From Shewanella aestuarii (GTDB lineage: Bacteria; Pseudomonadota; Gammaproteobacteria; Enterobacterales; Shewanellaceae), in the NCBI RefSeq assembly GCF_014647215.1, contig NZ_BMOT01000011.1, positions 1 to 64,000 of the forward strand: a DNA stretch of 64,000 bases. Reading direction: 5' to 3'. A program made the translations under genes and the position numbers. Positions within the stretch are counted from its first letter, which is position 1, and each line of letters opens with the position of its first letter. Shown here piece by piece: positions 25,785 through 36,600 of the stretch. The notes beneath the pieces are model-generated. The model was not told where the DNA came from and searched no databases. It was given only the letters and a program-made list of their open reading frames with translations.

Positions 25785-28700
25785 TTAATCGATATCAAAA
25801 CTGTAATAGATATCAAGTGATTGGCTCAAACTACCCGATACGGTTTCAAGGTACAATTGGGACAATAAATAGTATCTGACTGTCATTTCATAGCCTGGAT
25901 TGAATACCCCAATACCGTATTTGATCATCAAGCTTTCACCAATATAGCCACTAATGGCAACACGACCATCATCATTAGCATCTAATTGCACATTGGAAAA
26001 ACCAAATTGTTCAATGACGCCCCGAGCGGTAGAACCGATGTTATTCATCGCGCCACCGTCAACCTGCGAACCTAAACTTAAGGCCGCTCCCATCATCAGG
26101 GAGTTGTTTTGTTGATCACTGCTATTACTGAACCCCTTACCGGTAAGAATGTATGACAGGACTTCCGCTTGTTCTTTAGCCGGATTAGAGAATAGGGTCA
26201 CAAAGGGGCGCATCGCTGTACCTGTGACTCTGACTCCGGCAGTAATGTCCTCATCTTTGATTTCTCTTACTGCTTCAATATTTAAGTTAGGTACTTCAAC
26301 TGGGCCGACAAACTGGACTTCACCTGCATTAATCTTCAAGGTTTGTCCCATGAATTTATAATTACCTTTGTTGACTTTGATGTCGCCAAATAATAATGGC
26401 GGCTTAAAGGCTTGTTGCTGTAACCTTAAGTTACCTGAAAGCTTGCCTGTTAAGCCCATGCCGTCAATCGATAGCTCTTTGCCCACAACAATATTTATGT
26501 CAGCCACAATAGCATAGGGGCTTGTCTGTACTTCAAGTTCAGAAATCGAATCGTTAAATACCACATCGCTAGATAAGGGGACACCCCCTTCAGATAGCTG
26601 CATGATTTTAATTTGACCAGAAGGCACATTGACTGAGCCTTTAACAGCCACTTGCTGATGATCAAATTTGATATTAACGTCGGGCGACACATCTAAAATT
26701 GCAATAGGAGGTTGGATAACCCCTAATTTATTGCCGTTAACATTGATCTCACCAGAAACTTGCCCGTTAGGCCAATACAATTGGCCATTGACGATGGCTT
26801 GTCCATCACCCATATGCCATTGGCCATCTAACTCAGCTTGTTGACCATTGAGTTGCAATCCAAGGAATATTTTTTCAACCAATGTCGGGTTAGAGGTTAG
26901 TGCAAATGCGCCTTCGGTTAATTTGATATTACCGGTAATGTCAGGCGTCATTAAGTTGCCAGCAAGATCCATTCGGGTAGATAAATCTCCACTAAGGGTC
27001 TGAAGTCTAGGGAAAAACTCACCAAATGGTTCTAAGTTTAATGATTTTATATTGATAAAGCCATCAAGGGTTCTGTCAGGTGTCACATTGATATTAATCT
27101 CGGTTTGTAGACTGGCAATACCATCTGAGTCTGCTGTGATGGTGGTTCTTAACTGTTTTTCATCCAATGAGGCTTTTAAAACCAACTCTTGGTAATCGAT
27201 ATTGACCACATTTTTGACATTGCGAATAAGCTTGATGTTACCCGGTAACAGTGTGAAGTTAACTAAGGCCGTTGGCTTACTCTTAGGTTGCCAATTAATT
27301 TGGCTAGTGAGCGCAGCATTACCATTCCAATTGATATTTTTAGATAATATGGGCGCTAAAAGCTGTCCGGGATTACCGCTAAAGTTGATGTCAGCTTGAC
27401 CTTTAGGGCCAAGATCAACATTGCTGGTAAGGCAAAGTTTATTATTGGGGTGGCTTATGCAAAATGCATTAATTTTACCGCGATTCTTTAGCTGATCCCA
27501 TGCCAACATTATCGGTTCATCTAATTGCCATTTACCAAATATATTGCTGATATTCAGTTGTTTAAGTGTCGCATCAAGGGTTTGCTTTTCAATGTTGGTT
27601 TGGCTTAATAACTCGCTATTAATGCTGGTGTCGCCTGTAGTAACCATGCTGGTAGTTTGTTGGCTTTGATCTCCTTGGCTTTCAATATTCAAACTACTGA
27701 GTTTGTAACCTTTATAGACAATGTTTCGATTATCTAATGCAACAGAATATTGGTGTTGGCTAAAAGGGAGGTAATGCGCTTTAAGCGCCAAATTATCTAA
27801 CTTAGCCCCTGCAAAGCTACTATTTTGCATTTCAGCAGTTATATCGACAACAGGGTTGCTACTTTCCCCTGTGACTTCGATTTTAGCGTGAATATTTCCC
27901 CTACTGCCGGCAAACCACTGTCTTAAGTCTGGGACATTCAGTTCGGCATCTATGTCCCATACTGCATCTGCACGGCCATTAATAAATAAGTCAGCGCCCA
28001 AAGCCGTTGCTTTTAAGTTTTGTGCATTGACGGCAAAATTTTGATCTATTCCAACTTGGCCCTCTAAGGTGATAGGGTAGCCATTCATACGTCCTTTTAA
28101 TGCAGCGTCGCTAATATCAATTTGCCATTTATCTTTAGAGAGTTTGCCATTAGTGACGAGTTGCCCACTTATTTTACTGCGCAGTGACGTAAATTGTTGC
28201 AACCATGCGACGTTTTGCAGGCTTAAATCCTGAGTAACGACCTTGGCCTGCCAGGCTACGTCATCAGCTATATTCACTTCACCTTCAACATACAGTTGAC
28301 CCGCTGTTGAATTGATATTGAGGGGATACAGTTTTAGGGTGTTTTGCTGAAAGGTTAAGCTTGAATCAATGCTGAGTTCTGGATGGAATGGGCTAACAAA
28401 TTGACCCATCACTTTAGCTTTAATTGCATCAATTTTGCCTTGTGCTTGCAAAGATTCAATGTTGGCTAAGTATTGCGCTTCTTTGAACGGCCATTGTAAT
28501 CTGCTATCTGATATTTCGCCTTTAAAAGGTAAGCTTTCATGGCTTAAGTCGACTTCCGCTTGTAGATTGAGCCTTGTGTCGCCGGTTAATTTGGCGTTTA
28601 TGGTTAACTTCTTAAAATCATCTGTTAACTCAAGGATTAACTTTTGATTGGTAAATCCAGGTAATTCAGTCACCTTATCAATGTTTGCATTAATGCTGAT

Positions 28701-29855
28701 ATTCATTGGATAGTTATCAACTAAGTTAATCTCACCTATCAAGTCAATATCGCCATAGGTATGTTTTACATGCAGTTGGCTAAGACCTATGTTGTAGCCG
28801 ATGTAATTACCCGCAATAATAATTTGTTCAAAAATGTCTTTACGTTGGCCAATCTGCAGCGTGCTATCTGCTGAATTCAGTTGTTTGATAAATAATCTAA
28901 ATGGCAAATAAACTTCTGGTAAGTCAGCTAATGGCCATGGGTTGGTTGCAGAATCAGCAGTAGTGGACTGTGTTCCATCCTCAGTAGGTATGATCACCGC
29001 TAATCCAACACTGCTGATGTGTTCCACTTTTAAATCTGGCCCGGTCCAAAATGCTTTAGCCTGTAATTGTGCCGCATTAAAATGCATGTCGTTAACTGTG
29101 ACATTGACGTCAGCCAAATCTGCACTATTGAGTGAAATATCAAAAGGTAAGATAAGTAATTCATGCTCAGATGCGTCCAGCTCGGCTAAATGCGCTTCAG
29201 GGGAGGCGTCTTTAATCGCTGCGGATTTTTCTGCTTTAGTGAGATGGCTTTCATTGCTTGGGCTTTGTGCTGATGTAATCTGCTTAGGATCAATAAGCTG
29301 TGGATCCATGACTGAGCTATTAGCCGCATTACTTAGCAATGCTGTTTGAATATCAACAGTGACTTTTGATGCGCTGAGGGAGTCAACACACAACTGCTTA
29401 TTAATAAAACACCGAGGTAGCCACTCTATAGCCAGATCGTTAATCTCAACACGAATGCCATCCATCTCCCAAAAAGCGTAGTTGAGTTTAAGATCATGGT
29501 TAATGGTGCCTGATTGATAATCTAACTCAAGATTAGGCATGACTTGACTTGCGATAGTGATGCCAACATTACTGCCAATAGAGGTGCCCAATACCAAGGC
29601 AATAATAACCAATAGCAATAGTGGGATATAAATAATCATCCGGGTATAAAACTTGACTCTGCGCCATAAATACTTCAAAAAACCTATAACAATAGTGTCT
29701 TTAGCTACAGTTTCTGTATTTTCAGGGCTGTTTACCTCTAGATCTTCTACTTGACTGTGTTCCTTATTTGCCGCGCTTGGTGTTGAGGTGTTATCAACTT
29801 GGGGATGTTTGCCGTCTTGCTTGGTATCGCCAATCGGTGTTTTTGATGTAGCCAT
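25785..29855 (-). CDS. tamB: Translocation and assembly module subunit TamB
   Basis: A 1356-residue inner-membrane-anchored, AsmA-like protein that spans the periplasm as a long beta-taco. It works with TamA in outer-membrane protein assembly and in lipid transport between membranes. A signal anchor is at about residues 73-95 (IIYIPLLLLVIIALVLG), and the C-terminal DUF490/TamB domain ends in YYSFDID. The first ~55 residues are a hydrophilic Thr/Asn/Glu-rich cytoplasmic extension, longer than in E. coli. The ATG overlaps the tamA stop codon by one base. Confidence 0.93.
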   Translation of the reverse strand: MATSKTPIGDTKQDGKHPQVDNTSTPSAANKEHSQVEDLEVNSPENTETVAKDTIVIGFLKYLWRRVKFYTRMIIYIPLLLLVIIALVLGTSIGSNVGITIASQVMPNLELDYQSGTINHDLKLNYAFWEMDGIRVEINDLAIEWLPRCFINKQLCVDSLSASKVTVDIQTALLSNAANSSVMDPQLIDPKQITSAQSPSNESHLTKAEKSAAIKDASPEAHLAELDASEHELLILPFDISLNSADLADVNVTVNDMHFNAAQLQAKAFWTGPDLKVEHISSVGLAVIIPTEDGTQSTTADSATNPWPLADLPEVYLPFRLFIKQLNSADSTLQIGQRKDIFEQIIIAGNYIGYNIGLSQLHVKHTYGDIDLIGEINLVDNYPMNISINANIDKVTELPGFTNQKLILELTDDFKKLTINAKLTGDTRLNLQAEVDLSHESLPFKGEISDSRLQWPFKEAQYLANIESLQAQGKIDAIKAKVMGQFVSPFHPELSIDSSLTFQQNTLKLYPLNINSTAGQLYVEGEVNIADDVAWQAKVVTQDLSLQNVAWLQQFTSLRSKISGQLVTNGKLSKDKWQIDISDAALKGRMNGYPITLEGQVGIDQNFAVNAQNLKATALGADLFINGRADAVWDIDAELNVPDLRQWFAGSRGNIHAKIEVTGESSNPVVDITAEMQNSSFAGAKLDNLALKAHYLPFSQHQYSVALDNRNIVYKGYKLSSLNIESQGDQSQQTTSMVTTGDTSINSELLSQTNIEKQTLDATLKQLNISNIFGKWQLDEPIMLAWDQLKNRGKINAFCISHPNNKLCLTSNVDLGPKGQADINFSGNPGQLLAPILSKNINWNGNAALTSQINWQPKSKPTALVNFTLLPGNIKLIRNVKNVVNIDYQELVLKASLDEKQLRTTITADSDGIASLQTEININVTPDRTLDGFINIKSLNLEPFGEFFPRLQTLSGDLSTRMDLAGNLMTPDITGNIKLTEGAFALTSNPTLVEKIFLGLQLNGQQAELDGQWHMGDGQAIVNGQLYWPNGQVSGEINVNGNKLGVIQPPIAILDVSPDVNIKFDHQQVAVKGSVNVPSGQIKIMQLSEGGVPLSSDVVFNDSISELEVQTSPYAIVADINIVVGKELSIDGMGLTGKLSGNLRLQQQAFKPPLLFGDIKVNKGNYKFMGQTLKINAGEVQFVGPVEVPNLNIEAVREIKDEDITAGVRVTGTAMRPFVTLFSNPAKEQAEVLSYILTGKGFSNSSDQQNNSLMMGAALSLGSQVDGGAMNNIGSTARGVIEQFGFSNVQLDANDDGRVAISGYIGESLMIKYGIGVFNPGYEMTVRYYLLSQLYLETVSGSLSQSLDIYYSFDID

Positions 29856-31702
29856 TATAATTCGGTCCCCATGGTTAAATGAAGACGGAATGAACGGTCT
29901 ACCGTTTCGGTTTCTTTAAGCCCAAAACCTAAGTCTAATTTGATGGGGCCAATAGGGGATATCCAATGGACACCGCCACCTACAGACATGACAGATTCAA
30001 ATTGATCTGTGTCAAACGCATTACCCGCATCAACGAAGGTTGCCAGTCGCCAGGTTGGGGTTAAGTAATATTGATACTCTACACTGCCTACGATTAAATA
30101 GCGTCCGCCAACCACTTGGCGAGACAGTCCACCTTGTGTGTTCTCATAGTCAATATGAGGCCCAAGTTCCTGGTACCGATATCCACGCACCGACTGATCG
30201 CCACCGGCAAAATACCTTAAAGAAGGCGCAATAAAAGGAATATCTTCTTTATCTGCGATGTTGGCACCTAAATCAAGTCGAGCCACGAAACGGTGTTTAT
30301 CAAAGAAGGTGTCAATCCATTTGAGTTTGGCTTGTAATCTTGCTAATCGAATCGCCGAGCCTAAGTTTGGATCTGCATACTCAAGACTATAGGTTTGACG
30401 AAACCCTGATTTGGGATCTAGGGTGTTATCACCACGAATCGTTTGACTGACTCCAATTCCTAAAAGATAAAAATTAGGCGAGTAATCAGTCTCAAGTTGG
30501 GTATAAAATTCTTTAACCGCTTCAATAGAATAGCCAAACAGCCAGTTGTTATCGGTTCGTCGCTGCCTAATGACGCCAATTAAATATTTTTCGGCTTCAA
30601 GTTGACCAGTGTTAATAAACTGCCTGTCTTCAGGAACATAATCTTGAGTGACACCATACTCATCGCGTAACACACCCACTTTGATTTTAAGTTGATCGTC
30701 TAATGGGTCAGTTAACGGAATCGTATATGTTGTCAGTAGTTTTGGAGTATTAGGAGACCATTCGGCTGTGGTTTCTTGCTTATGACCATAACGATTGACT
30801 TGCGGGGTGCGCCAGGTAACTCTGATCCTTGGCTCTACAGCACCGTCACTACTGTTACCAATATCTACCCCAGCACCCACTTCAAGTGAGTGGCTTGGGC
30901 GAGACGTTAATTCCACTTTAATGGGAACATTACCCTCTTTGATTTGTTCGACTTCAGGTAACACTTTAATATTACTAAAATAACCAACATCGATTAGGTT
31001 TCGGTTCAAACGGTTGAGTTCAGAGGTGGCATAAGGTGTATCGGCTTCAAAGGGCACTAATTCTTGAATGATATCGTCATTAAGCGTGTGGCCTTTAAAA
31101 GAGACATCGCCGAATCGATAGCGTGGGCCTGACTCAAAATGCAGGTTAATTTGCGCGGTGTTTTTATCACGATTAATAACAATTTCGGAACGCGAAAAAC
31201 GACCATCAAAGTAGCCACGAGCCAAAGCTAAGGTTATCAGCTGTGATTTAACTGTTTCGTACTGACCATGATGCAAAGGATCACCTGGTTTGATGGTTAA
31301 GCCATCTAACCAGCGTCTAAAGGATAAGTCTTCAAGCATTTCACCATCAAAATTGATATCAACCCATTGCAAAGTAACCGGTTCTTGTGGGTCAACTTTG
31401 ATACTGAGCTGCCATGGACCTTTTGTTGTTTCTGTCACATTGATGTCAAGATTGGCTCGATAAAAACCCATAGACTCTAATGCTTCAGTAGTATTGTCTT
31501 CGACGGTAAATAAAAATGCTCGCCGCTGAATTTCATTTTGGGGTAAGGAGCCTAAATGGGAGCGAATATTTTTTTCAAGTGCCGACTCAACCCCTGAAAT
31601 GGAAACCGTTAATAAATCGTCAGCCGCAAGTGCACCACTACTGCGAAATACAGTCAGTGCTAGGATAAAAAAAAGGCTCACTCTTAAACAATTAATTAAC
31701 AA
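29855..31702 (-). CDS. tamA: Translocation and assembly module subunit TamA
   Basis: Outer-membrane Omp85-family protein of 615 residues. It has a signal peptide (cleavage near ALA-ADD), three POTRA domains (about residues 30-275) and a 16-stranded barrel. The lid-lock motif shows as the YFAGGDQSVRGYRYQELGP stretch (VRGY), and the end HLTMGTEL has the expected alternating pattern. First gene of the tamA-tamB pair; divergent from the asparaginase gene. Confidence 0.94.
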   Translation of the reverse strand: MLINCLRVSLFFILALTVFRSSGALAADDLLTVSISGVESALEKNIRSHLGSLPQNEIQRRAFLFTVEDNTTEALESMGFYRANLDINVTETTKGPWQLSIKVDPQEPVTLQWVDINFDGEMLEDLSFRRWLDGLTIKPGDPLHHGQYETVKSQLITLALARGYFDGRFSRSEIVINRDKNTAQINLHFESGPRYRFGDVSFKGHTLNDDIIQELVPFEADTPYATSELNRLNRNLIDVGYFSNIKVLPEVEQIKEGNVPIKVELTSRPSHSLEVGAGVDIGNSSDGAVEPRIRVTWRTPQVNRYGHKQETTAEWSPNTPKLLTTYTIPLTDPLDDQLKIKVGVLRDEYGVTQDYVPEDRQFINTGQLEAEKYLIGVIRQRRTDNNWLFGYSIEAVKEFYTQLETDYSPNFYLLGIGVSQTIRGDNTLDPKSGFRQTYSLEYADPNLGSAIRLARLQAKLKWIDTFFDKHRFVARLDLGANIADKEDIPFIAPSLRYFAGGDQSVRGYRYQELGPHIDYENTQGGLSRQVVGGRYLIVGSVEYQYYLTPTWRLATFVDAGNAFDTDQFESVMSVGGGVHWISPIGPIKLDLGFGLKETETVDRSFRLHLTMGTEL

Positions 31703-31811
31703 TATTTAGGTACTTACTGATTTACATGCATCTTGTTTATATTGTCGCTAGAAAGCGTTAAAGTCGCAAGGCAAACAATAGGCAGAATTTACGTTAAGAG
31801 GAATAATAACA

Positions 31812-32864
31812 ATGAAAAATAAACTATTGTGTCGGTTTCATGCCGGACTAGGTATAGCATCTTTACTCATGGGGCTTAGTTTTAACTTGTATGCTAATGA
31901 TGAAATGCCATTTTCAATCGCAATTCATGGCGGAGCGGGCACCATTAATGAAGCGGATTTAAGTGAAGTGCAGCAACAAGCTTATCGAGACAAATTACAG
32001 CAAGCAATCAATGCTGGGCATGACATTTTAACTAAAGGCGGCGACAGTTTAGATGCCGTTCAAGCCGCCATTAATGTATTAGAAGACAGCCCATTATTTA
32101 ACGCAGGTGTTGGCGCAGTTTATACTTTCGATGGTAAACATGAGTTAGATGCTTCGGTAATGGATGGGCGCAATATGGCTGCAGGTGCTGTTGCTGGTGT
32201 CACTCATATTAAAAATCCCATTAATTTAGCTAGAGCCGTGATGGAGAAATCACCTCATGTGATGCTTTATGGTCAAGGTGCTGAAGAATTTGCCATTACT
32301 CAAGGCATGACCTTTGTGTCAAATCAACACTTTGATACCACGCATAGATATAACCAACTTTTAGATGCTAAGCGAAAAATCATCAAGTCTGAAGCGAAAG
32401 ATCATGATTACCAAGCCTCAGTTAATCAACTTGAAGCCAACTATAAATTTGGCACAGTAGGTGCGGTTGCTCTTGATAAACAAGGCAATCTTGCTGCAGG
32501 AACCTCAACCGGTGGCATGACGGCAAAACGATTTGGTCGTATAGGCGATGCACCGGTTATTGGCGCGGGTAATTATGCTGAAAACGGTACTTGCGCAATT
32601 TCAGCAACTGGGCATGGTGAATACTTTATTCGCTATAACGTGGCAGCCGATATCTGCGCGCGAGTAAAATATCAACAAAAATCAATTATTCAAGCGGCTG
32701 ATGAGGTTATCAACCAAAGACTCGTCAGCGCGGGTGGCACTGGTGGGGTGATTGCTATTGATGCTAAAGGCAATATTGCGACCCCGTTTAATACTACAGG
32801 TATGTATCGCGCAACTAAAGTGGGTGATCAGCCTGCTAATATTATGATTTGGCGAGATAAATAA
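31812..32864 (+). CDS. iaaA: Periplasmic isoaspartyl peptidase / L-asparaginase (plant-type)
   Basis: Ntn-hydrolase of 350 residues that matures by autocleavage. The nucleophile is T215 in NYKFGTVGAVALD; family motifs IAIHGGAGTI, GDSLDAVQAAI, FNAGVGAVYT and STGGMTAKRFGRIGD are present. It hydrolyses isoaspartyl dipeptides and asparagine. An N-terminal signal peptide (cleavage near LYA-ND) places it in the periplasm, unlike the cytoplasmic E. coli enzyme. The ribosome-binding site AAGAGG precedes the ATG. It stands alone, divergent from tamA. Confidence 0.92.
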   Translation: MKNKLLCRFHAGLGIASLLMGLSFNLYANDEMPFSIAIHGGAGTINEADLSEVQQQAYRDKLQQAINAGHDILTKGGDSLDAVQAAINVLEDSPLFNAGVGAVYTFDGKHELDASVMDGRNMAAGAVAGVTHIKNPINLARAVMEKSPHVMLYGQGAEEFAITQGMTFVSNQHFDTTHRYNQLLDAKRKIIKSEAKDHDYQASVNQLEANYKFGTVGAVALDKQGNLAAGTSTGGMTAKRFGRIGDAPVIGAGNYAENGTCAISATGHGEYFIRYNVAADICARVKYQQKSIIQAADEVINQRLVSAGGTGGVIAIDAKGNIATPFNTTGMYRATKVGDQPANIMIWRDK

Positions 32865-33038
32865 TTATTAATCTCGCGACGTGGTTAGCCGTATGATTCG
32901 TTTTTTTGATAATCGATTTATCCGATGATATTGATTGAATTTATTTTGCTGCTGTTTAATGGTTTTTGACTAAACTTAGATATAAGCATGGTGTGATGAC
33001 ATGCTTACTAAGACCTTTGGTTGTCGTGGAGGCGTCAG

Positions 33039-33095
33039 ATGACGTTACAACTTCTTAAACAACCTAAATATAAGTCGCCCAATCCTATGCGCTAA
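33039..33095 (+). CDS. Possible 18-residue upstream ORF
   Basis: Reads MTLQLLKQPKYKSPNPMR. It has a very good ribosome-binding site (GGAGG, 33028-33032, 6-nt spacing) and ends just before a palindrome in the leader of the CBS-domain gene. It could be a leader peptide or a small basic protein. Evidence is limited to the ribosome-binding site and position. Confidence 0.4.
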   Translation: MTLQLLKQPKYKSPNPMR

Positions 33096-33096
33096 A

Positions 33097-33110
33097 CCTG
33101 ATATATCAGG
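33097..33110 (+). promoter_or_regulatory. 14-bp perfect palindrome in the CBS-gene leader
   Basis: CCTGATATATCAGG lies 35 bp before the CBS gene ATG. It overlaps a Shine-Dalgarno-like AGGAGG (33108-33113), so as RNA it could partly mask that site; as DNA it could bind a dimeric regulator. Confidence 0.4.
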
Positions 33111-33145
33111 AGGATTGTGCCAGAAAAACATTATGGGGAAATGAA

Positions 33146-33562
33146 ATGGATTCTATCAAAATTATTGATTATATGGATAAACGCCCGGTGCTACTTAAGG
33201 CCAACATGTCAATTGCCGTGGCGGTTGAAAAATTACTGACTAGCAATCGTCCAGGTGCCCCTGTCATTGGCGAAAAAGGCGAGTTAGTTGGCTTTTTATC
33301 ACAGCAGGATTGCCTTGCAGTTATGCTAAAAAGCAGTTATCACTGTGATTTAACCAGCACGGTAAAAGATTGTATGCGTACAGAGGTGTTAAGTGTTGGT
33401 CCGCAAGACAGTATGTTGCAATTAGCTGAACAAATGACTGGTGAAAAACCCAAGATTTACCCAGTGGTGGATCAAGGCAAAGTCGTCGGAGCTATTACAC
33501 GCCAAGATGTCCTTAAAGCGATGAACACTTACATGCAACAATGTTATTTAACACCAGCCTAA
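33146..33562 (+). CDS. Tandem CBS-domain protein
   Basis: A 138-residue protein made of two CBS domains (about residues 5-62 and 72-132). Recognisable are the PGAPVIGEKGELVGFLSQQDCL and IYPVVDQGKVVGAITRQDVLKA strands-and-helix patterns. Paired CBS domains bind adenosyl ligands (AMP, ATP, SAM) and usually regulate a partner; no partner domain or adjacent enzyme points to a target. The ribosome-binding site GGGGAAA stands before the ATG. It lies upstream of hrpA on the same strand. Confidence 0.85.
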   Translation: MDSIKIIDYMDKRPVLLKANMSIAVAVEKLLTSNRPGAPVIGEKGELVGFLSQQDCLAVMLKSSYHCDLTSTVKDCMRTEVLSVGPQDSMLQLAEQMTGEKPKIYPVVDQGKVVGAITRQDVLKAMNTYMQQCYLTPA

Positions 33563-33682
33563 TGCGATAATCGGTATAGGTGCTTAAAAAGCCAGCATTC
33601 TGATGCGCTAAAACATACCAATGTGTCCGCTTCCTTGCTAGGATCGACTATTTCGATTTCGATGCTAGCCAAGGAAACAAAT

Positions 33683-36600
33683 TTGAACGCGGATATTAAG
33701 CCACTCTCCAAAGCCTTCTTACAGCGTTGTGTGCAAACCGACGCGGCCTACATTCGTCGCCGTTTGTTCCGTCTTAATAAGCAAAGCAACTCAGCGCCCA
33801 AAAGTGAAGCGGCGATGCAAGCCGAAATGGCGGATCTTGAAGCTAGAGCGATAGCATCGGTTGAGAAAGTACAACAACGCCTGAATAACCGCCCTAAAAT
33901 TCATTATCCAGATGACCTACCTGTTTCTCAAAAACGTGATGAAATTGCCAGTGCTATAGCCACGAATCAAGTGGTCATAGTGGCGGGAGAAACGGGCTCA
34001 GGTAAAACCACTCAGTTGCCTAAAATATGTCTCGATTTAGGGTTGGGGTGCCGAGGCATTATTGGTCATACCCAACCAAGACGTCTAGCGGCTCGCAGTG
34101 TTGCCACCCGTATCGCAGATGAATTGAATAGTCCGCTAGGTGAGGTAGTCGGCTTTAAAGTACGTTTTGCTGATGCAATAAGCGAAAACAGTTACATTAA
34201 GCTAATGACCGACGGTATTTTACTGGCTGAACTCACATCGGATAAATATTTAAACCAATACGATGCAATCATTATCGATGAAGCGCATGAGCGCAGCCTC
34301 AATATCGACTTTATTTTAGGTTACTTGAAACAAGTACTGAAAAAACGTCCTGAACTAAAAGTCATTATTACTTCCGCAACTATCGATGTTGAGCGATTCT
34401 CAAAGCATTTTGACAATGCACCTGTGATAGAAGTGTCCGGTCGTACCTATCCAGTGGACACGCGTTATCGTCCTTTGCTGCAAGATGATGATGCTGATCG
34501 TGATGTCACTGATGGTATTTTTGCCGCCGTTGATGAGCTTATCGCCGAAGGGCCTGGCGATATTCTCATTTTTATGAACGGTGAGCGTGAGATTCGAGAT
34601 ACCGCAGATATGCTGCGCAAACAGAATTATCGTGATACAGAAATTCTGCCTTTGTATGCGCGGTTATCTTATGGTGAACAATCTAAAGTTTTCAGTAGCC
34701 ATATCGGTCGCAGGATCGTGCTGGCCACCAACGTGGCAGAAACGTCATTAACGGTTCCAGGTATTCGGTATGTCATTGATCCAGGAACCGCAAGAATAAG
34801 TCGCTACAGTTATCGCACAAAAGTGCAACGTTTACCGATAGAACCTATTTCGCAAGCCAGTGCTAATCAGCGTCAAGGACGTTGTGGCCGTGTTGGCCCC
34901 GGAATTTGCATACGCTTGTATGATGAGTCTGATTTTATTCAGCGCCCTGAATTTACGGATCCGGAAATTTTGCGGACTAATTTAGCCTCGGTTATTTTGC
35001 AAATGCTGGCCATTGGTTTGGGAGATATTGCAGGGTTCCCGTTTATTCAACCGCCAGAGCAAAAACACATTCGTGATGGTTTTTTACTGTTGGAAGAGTT
35101 ACAAGCGGTAAAGAAACAAAAAGGCGATTTAGTGCTCACTCAATTGGGGCGCAATTTAGCTAAAATCCCCCTTGACCCTCGATTAGCTCGGATGGTGTTT
35201 GAAGCAAATCAACAAGGCTGTTTACATGAGGCGCTAGTGATCACCGCAGGGTTATCGATTCAAGATCCTCGCGAGCGCCCCATAGAGAAAAAACAAGCTG
35301 CAGATGAGTGTCATAACCGGTTTGCTGATAAAGATTCAGATTTTAGTAGCTGGGTAAAATTATGGGATCACATTAAAGATCAGAAACGAGAACTGTCAGC
35401 CAGTCAATTTAGAAAACAGTGCCGCGATGAATACTTAGCTTATTTAAGGGTGCGTGAATGGCAAGATCTGTATACCCAGCTAAAACAGGCTGTTCACGAA
35501 TTAAAATGGCGCCTGAATGATACGCCAGCAAGTTACGATAACTTACATAAAGCATTATTGGCGGGTTTGCTGAGCCATATTGGTTTTAAAGACGTTAACA
35601 ATGAGTACTTAGGTGCGCGAAATCGAAAGTTTTTCGTCTTTCCAGGCTCACCTTTGGCTAAAAAAGGCCCTAAGTGGATTATGGCGGCAGAGTTAACTGA
35701 AACCTCAAGGTTATTCGCCCGCTGCTGTGCCAAAATTCAACCTGAATGGTTAGAGCCATTAGCTACGCATTTAATGAAGAAAAATCATGTTGAACCGCAT
35801 TTTGAAGCGAAAGCGGGGAGCGTGGTCGCCTTTGAGAACCAGGTGCTCTATGGCTTAACGGTTGTTAACCGCCGTCGGGTGCAATATGGCCCAATTGAGC
35901 CGATTGAAGCCCGAGAAATCTTTATACGAAGTGCGCTTGCTGAAGGTCAGTTACAAACTAAAGAAGCGTTCTTTGTTAATAATCAAAAGTTGTTAGAAGA
36001 CATTGAAAGCCTGGAGCATAAATCAAGACGTCGTGACATTTTGGTGGATGAAGACGTGTTGGTGGATTTTTATGAACCTCGGATACCTGCAGGTATTTAT
36101 AACGCGCCGCTATTTTTTAAATGGTGGAAAAAAGCCCGCGTAGCACAACCTGAGTTATTAGATTTCAATGAAGATCTATTGATGCAGCGCAGTGCAGATC
36201 ATGTTTCCGCTTTAGATTTTCCAGAAGTGTGGCACAAAGGCAATTTAGCGCTGACAGTCAGTTACCATTTTGAACCGGCAAGTGCCGATGATGGCGTGTC
36301 TATTCATATTCCTGTCGCACTATTAAATCAGATAGATGATCTAGATTTTGACTGGTTAGTACCAGGATTAAGAGAAGAGAAAGTCATTGCATTAATTAAA
36401 TCTCTGCCTAAAGCCTTACGACGTAATTTTGTCCCAGCACCGGATTATGCTAAAGCGTGTGTGCAGGCGATGACGCCGTTTGAGTTACCCTTAATTGACA
36501 GTTTATGTAAGCAATTACTTCGCATGAGCGGCACTCGTATCAGCCCAGATGATTTTGATTTTAGCCAATTAACCGCCCATTTATTAATTAATTTTAAAAT

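Noticed and set aside
28942..29349. 135-codon open frame opposite tamB
   Set aside because: Opposite to a long conserved gene, no ribosome-binding site, Ser/Ala/Cys-rich composition of an antisense shadow.
33117..33245. GTG start with AGGAGG giving a short ORF overlapping the CBS gene
   Set aside because: Out of frame with the CBS gene, meets a stop after about 40 codons, and gives a composition typical of a shadow frame.
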